A stretch of 8,077 bases of DNA from the NCBI GenBank assembly GCA_958415625.1, contig CATYZI010000054.1, positions 1 to 8,077 on the forward strand, written 5' to 3'. Source of the stretch: an uncultured Collinsella sp. (lineage in GTDB: Bacteria; Actinomycetota; Coriobacteriia; Coriobacteriales; Coriobacteriaceae). The translations under genes and the position numbers were made by a program. Positions within the stretch are counted from its first letter, which is position 1. Each line of letters opens with the position of its first letter. Below, one piece after another: positions 5,306 through 8,077 of the stretch. The notes beneath the pieces are model-generated. The model saw only the letters and a program-made list of their open reading frames with translations, made no database searches and was not told the origin of the DNA.

Positions 5306-6763
5306 TTACACGAGCGTCTTGAGGTACTCCCCCAGCTCTTCCTCCCAGTCGGGCATGTGGAAGCCGACCGACTCGAGCCTGGACAGGTCGAGCGCGGAGT
5401 GGACCGGGCGCGGGGCGACGGGGCCGGCGGCATTCGCGTAGTAGTCGGAGGTGCTGACCGGCACGACCCTGTCGCCGTTGCCGTTGGCGTCCTCGAAGAC
5501 GGCGCGGGCGACGTCGGCCCAGCTCTTGACGGCGCCGGAACCCGTGCAGTCGTAGGTGCCGTAGGGGGCGTGCGTCCCCAGCACGTGGAAGATGGCCTGC
5601 GCCATGTCGCGGGTGAAGGTCAGGCGGCCCAGCTGGTCATCCACGACGGTGACCTTGTCCAGCTTGTCCTCGGGGTCGGCGACGCGGTCGGAGAGCGCCT
5701 TCATGGTCTTCACGAAGTTGTGCCCCTCGCCGATGACCCAGGAGCTGCGCATGATGTAGTGGCGCGGGCACCCGGCCACGGCGATGTCGCCGGCGGCCTT
5801 GGTCTGGCCGTAGACGGACAGCGGGCTGAGGGGCTCGTCCTCGTCGTGGACCTCGGCGGTGCCGTCGAAGACGTAGTCGCTGGACACGTGGACCAGCGTG
5901 ATGCCGTGCCCGGCGCAGGCGCGGGCGAGAAGCGCCGGGCCGGTGGCGTTGGCCTTCCATGCAATCACGCGGCCCTCGGGGGTCTCCGCTCTGTCCACGG
6001 CGGTGTAGGCGCCGCAGTTGATGACGGTGCCGTAGAGCGACCAGTCGTACTGCGCGTAGGCCTCCGGGTCGGACATGTCGAAGGTGTCGATGTCGCAGAA
6101 GTCGAAGTCCTTGGCGACGCCGCGCTCCTCGGCGAGCTTGCGCACCGCATGGCCCAGCTGGCCGTTGCAGCCGGTGACGAGCGTGCGCTTGGGCGCCATC
6201 GGGACGACGTCCTTCAACATCGGGTGGTTTTTGTCCGCCTCGGAGACGGTGGCCCGGTCCAGCGGGATCGGCCACTCGATGGCGAGCTCGGGGTCGGCGA
6301 GGTTAACGAAGGTGTAGGTCTTCTTCAATTCAAGGGACCAGTGGGCGTCCACCAGGTAGGTGTAGGCGGTGCCGTCCTCCAGCGCCTGGAAGGAGTTGCC
6401 CACGCCGCGCGGGACGTAGATGGCCTTGGAGGGGTCCAGCACGGTCGTGTAGACCTTGCCGAAGGTGGCGCTGCCCTCGCGCAGGTCCACCCAGGCGCCG
6501 AAGACCGAGCCGCGGGCCACGGAGATGAACTTGTCCCAGGGCTCGGCGTGGATGCCGCGTGTGACGCCGCGGCTGTCGTTGTAGGAGATGTTGTTCTGGA
6601 CGACGCGGAGGTCGGGGATCCCGAGTTCGGTCATCTTGGCGCGCTGCCAGTTCTCCTTGAACCAGCCGCGCGAGTCGCCGTGGACGGCCAGGTCGACGAC
6701 CTTGAGGCCCTCGATGCCGGTCTCGGCGACCTTCAGGTCCTTCTCGAATGCGATGTCAGCCAT
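5306..6763 (-). CDS. rmlCD: Bifunctional dTDP-4-dehydrorhamnose 3,5-epimerase / dTDP-4-dehydrorhamnose reductase
   Basis: A 485-aa cytoplasmic fusion carrying out the last two steps of dTDP-L-rhamnose synthesis. Residues 1 to about 185 are RmlC-like: HGDSRGWFKENWQ (28-40), the RGIH segment with the likely catalytic His72, and YVPRGVGNSF (116-125), where the usual GFAHGF is replaced. Residues 192-485 are RmlD-like: NAD(P)-binding TGCNGQLG (197-204), SSDYVFDG (294-301) and catalytic YGQTK with Y318 and K322. Fusion proteins of this order are known in Bifidobacterium and relatives; most other bacteria have two separate genes. AGGAG lies 10 nt before the ATG. It starts 70 bp after rmlB and ends at the strong terminator, so it is the last gene of the operon. 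Codon use is strongly GC-rich. The pathway supplies rhamnose for surface polysaccharide. Confidence 0.95.
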   Translation of the reverse strand: MADIAFEKDLKVAETGIEGLKVVDLAVHGDSRGWFKENWQRAKMTELGIPDLRVVQNNISYNDSRGVTRGIHAEPWDKFISVARGSVFGAWVDLREGSATFGKVYTTVLDPSKAIYVPRGVGNSFQALEDGTAYTYLVDAHWSLELKKTYTFVNLADPELAIEWPIPLDRATVSEADKNHPMLKDVVPMAPKRTLVTGCNGQLGHAVRKLAEERGVAKDFDFCDIDTFDMSDPEAYAQYDWSLYGTVINCGAYTAVDRAETPEGRVIAWKANATGPALLARACAGHGITLVHVSSDYVFDGTAEVHDEDEPLSPLSVYGQTKAAGDIAVAGCPRHYIMRSSWVIGEGHNFVKTMKALSDRVADPEDKLDKVTVVDDQLGRLTFTRDMAQAIFHVLGTHAPYGTYDCTGSGAVKSWADVARAVFEDANGNGDRVVPVSTSDYYANAAGPVAPRPVHSALDLSRLESVGFHMPDWEEELGEYLKTLV

Positions 6764-6833
6764 GTGGGAAAAGCTCCTATCGAAGAGATTGGGTAACCGG
6801 GGCGCCCGCGGTGCGGTTCGCCGGGATGCGGTC

Positions 6834-7853
6834 TTACTGGCCCTGTGCGCGGTAGCGGGCCTCGGTGGCCTCCTTGGCCGGGCGCCACCAGGACTCGTTG
6901 GCGACGTACCAGTCGATGGTGGCCTTGAGCCCCCCGGCGAAGTCGGTGTGCGCCGGCCTCCAGCCGAGCTCGCGCTGGAGCTTGGTGGAGTCGATGGCGT
7001 AGCGGCGGTCGTGGCCGGGGCGGTCGGCGACCCAGTCGAAGTCCTCGGGGTCGCGCCCCATCGCCTCGAGGATCATGCGCAGGACCGTGATGTTGTTCTT
7101 CTCGCCATTGGCGCCGATGAGGTAGGTCTCCCCCATGCGGCCCTTGGTGAGGATGTCCCAGACGGCCGAGGAGTGGTCCTCGGTATGGATCCAGTCGCGG
7201 ACGTTCTCGCCGCGGCCGTAGAGCTTGGGGCGGACGCCGTCGACGATGTTGGTGATCTGCCTGGGGATGAACTTCTCCACGTGCTGGTAGGGGCCGTAGT
7301 TGTTGGAGCAGTTGGAGATCGTGGTGCGAAGGCCGTAGGTGCGGGTCCATGCGCGCACGAGCATGTCGGAGCTGGCTTTGGTGGAGCTGTAGGGGCTCGA
7401 CGGGTGGTACGGCGTCTCCTCGGTGAACTTGGCGGGGTCGTCGAGCGCCAGGTCGCCGTAGACCTCGTCGGTGGAGACGTGGTGGTAGCGGATGCCATAC
7501 TTGCGGACGGCCTCCAGCAGGCGGAAGGTGCCCTCGACGTTGGTGCGCAGGAACGGCTCCGGGTCGGCGATGGAGTTGTCGTTGTGGCTCTCGGCGGCGT
7601 AGTGCACGATCGCGTCGTGGCCCGGGACGATCCTATCGAGCAGCGCGGCGTCGCAGATGTCGCCGACGACGAGCTCCACGCGGTCGGAGGGCAGCCCGGC
7701 GATGTTCTCGGGGTTGCCGGCGTAGGTCAGCTTGTCCAGGACGGTGACGTGCACGCCGGGGTGGTTGTTGACCACGTAGTGCACGAAGTTGCTGCCGATG
7801 AAGCCGCAGCCGCCCGTGACGATGATGTTCTTGGGTTCAAAGGTCTCAGACAT
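6834..7853 (-). CDS. rmlB: dTDP-glucose 4,6-dehydratase
   Basis: A full-length 339-aa short-chain dehydrogenase of the extended family; it converts dTDP-glucose to dTDP-4-keto-6-deoxyglucose with bound NAD. The sequence shows TGGCGFIG (13-20) for the dinucleotide, GDICD around 64-68, YAAESHNDNSI (85-95), STDEVYG (127-133) with the catalytic Thr-Asp-Glu, and PYSSTK with Y155 and K159. NNYGPYQHVEKFIPR (194-208) is the substrate-binding stretch. The length is normal for RmlB. ATG at 7853 is preceded by AGGAGG 8 nt upstream, which overlaps the rmlA stop codon region, showing tight coupling (12-bp gap). The NDNS variant in place of the common VDRS is typical, as I recall, of actinobacterial RmlB proteins. 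Confidence 0.97.
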   Translation of the reverse strand: MSETFEPKNIIVTGGCGFIGSNFVHYVVNNHPGVHVTVLDKLTYAGNPENIAGLPSDRVELVVGDICDAALLDRIVPGHDAIVHYAAESHNDNSIADPEPFLRTNVEGTFRLLEAVRKYGIRYHHVSTDEVYGDLALDDPAKFTEETPYHPSSPYSSTKASSDMLVRAWTRTYGLRTTISNCSNNYGPYQHVEKFIPRQITNIVDGVRPKLYGRGENVRDWIHTEDHSSAVWDILTKGRMGETYLIGANGEKNNITVLRMILEAMGRDPEDFDWVADRPGHDRRYAIDSTKLQRELGWRPAHTDFAGGLKATIDWYVANESWWRPAKEATEARYRAQGQ

Positions 7854-7865
7854 GAGGGGTTCCTC

Positions 7866-8077
7866 CTAGTACTCGCGCGGGCTGTTGACGATCTCGCCGG
7901 CGGCGACCTTCTTGAGGTGCTGGCCGTAGACCGACTTGCCGTAGGCCTTGGCCGCCTCCTCCAGCTCGGCGGTCGTGATCCAGCCGTTCTCCCAGGCGAT
8001 CTCCTCGGGGACCGAGACCGGCAGGTCCTGGGAGTGCTCCACGGCGCGGACGAACTCCGCGGCCTCGTGCAGGCTCT
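7866..8077 (-). CDS. rmlA: Glucose-1-phosphate thymidylyltransferase, C-terminal fragment
   Basis: The last 69 codons of the gene enter from the right edge and end in TAG at 7868-7866. The visible part reads SLHEAAEFVRAVEH, then VPEEIAWENGWIT, and ends GEIVNSPREY. This matches the C-terminal helical region of RmlA (family pattern E-A-x-x-F-V-x-x-x-E-x-R/S-Q, then PEEIA and GWI, then YG-x-x-L). The enzyme joins dTTP and glucose-1-phosphate to form dTDP-glucose, the first step of the pathway completed by the two downstream genes. The catalytic N-terminal domain lies outside the window. It is the upstream member of the rmlA-rmlB-rmlCD operon. Confidence 0.9.
   Translation of the reverse strand, partial: SLHEAAEFVRAVEHSQDLPVSVPEEIAWENGWITTAELEEAAKAYGKSVYGQHLKKVAAGEIVNSPREY

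Noticed and set aside
5357..6796. Long plus-strand open frame of 479 codons
   Set aside because: It is the exact antisense of rmlCD; GC-rich genes with G/C third positions often leave the opposite strand open, and its V/G/D-rich protein resembles no family.
1..8077. CRISPR arrays, tRNA or rRNA genes
   Set aside because: No regularly spaced repeats and no tRNA- or rRNA-like sequence were seen on either strand.

Overview
The window joins two kinds of DNA. The right third (about 5,266-8,077) is GC-rich with strong G/C third-position bias. It holds the 3' part of a dTDP-L-rhamnose operon read leftwards: end of rmlA, rmlB, and a fused rmlC-rmlD, closed by a strong intrinsic terminator. The fused RmlC-RmlD protein, the RmlB sequence style and the composition suggest a high-GC Actinomycetota host. 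Bifidobacteriaceae or Coriobacteriia (Collinsella/Olsenella-like) are the best guesses, from memory of these families only.

The left two thirds (1 to about 5,250) are visibly more AT-rich, use different codons, and look like an acquired accessory or defence island. Reading leftwards it holds: (a) a poorly coding 4,496-5,043 stretch with possible gene debris, plus one small convergent ORF on the + strand (5,044-5,241); (b) a promoter-like sequence and a leader of about 317 nt packed with inverted repeats (4,145-4,461); (c) a 484-aa stand-alone reverse transcriptase (RT) with a YCDD active site; (d) a complete 346-aa AbiH-like protein; (e) a spacer of about 350 bp with what looks like the end of an IS21-type insertion sequence; (f) a second, divergent AbiH-like gene with its own promoter, at least 379 codons long and running off the left edge.

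The most interesting reading is an anti-phage system. A group-II-like RT with no maturase, no retron hallmarks and no fused effector lies behind a long structured leader, as in defence-associated RT (DRT/UG) systems where the RT copies a nearby non-coding RNA. It is followed on the same strand by two AbiH-family abortive-infection proteins. I do not know a described DRT type defined by AbiH partners, so the RT + structured leader + AbiH (+ AbiH) set could be new. That these genes act as one system is inference from adjacency and common orientation. The motifs are seen directly.

The rhamnose genes are ordinary housekeeping/surface-polysaccharide functions and form the chromosomal flank of the island.
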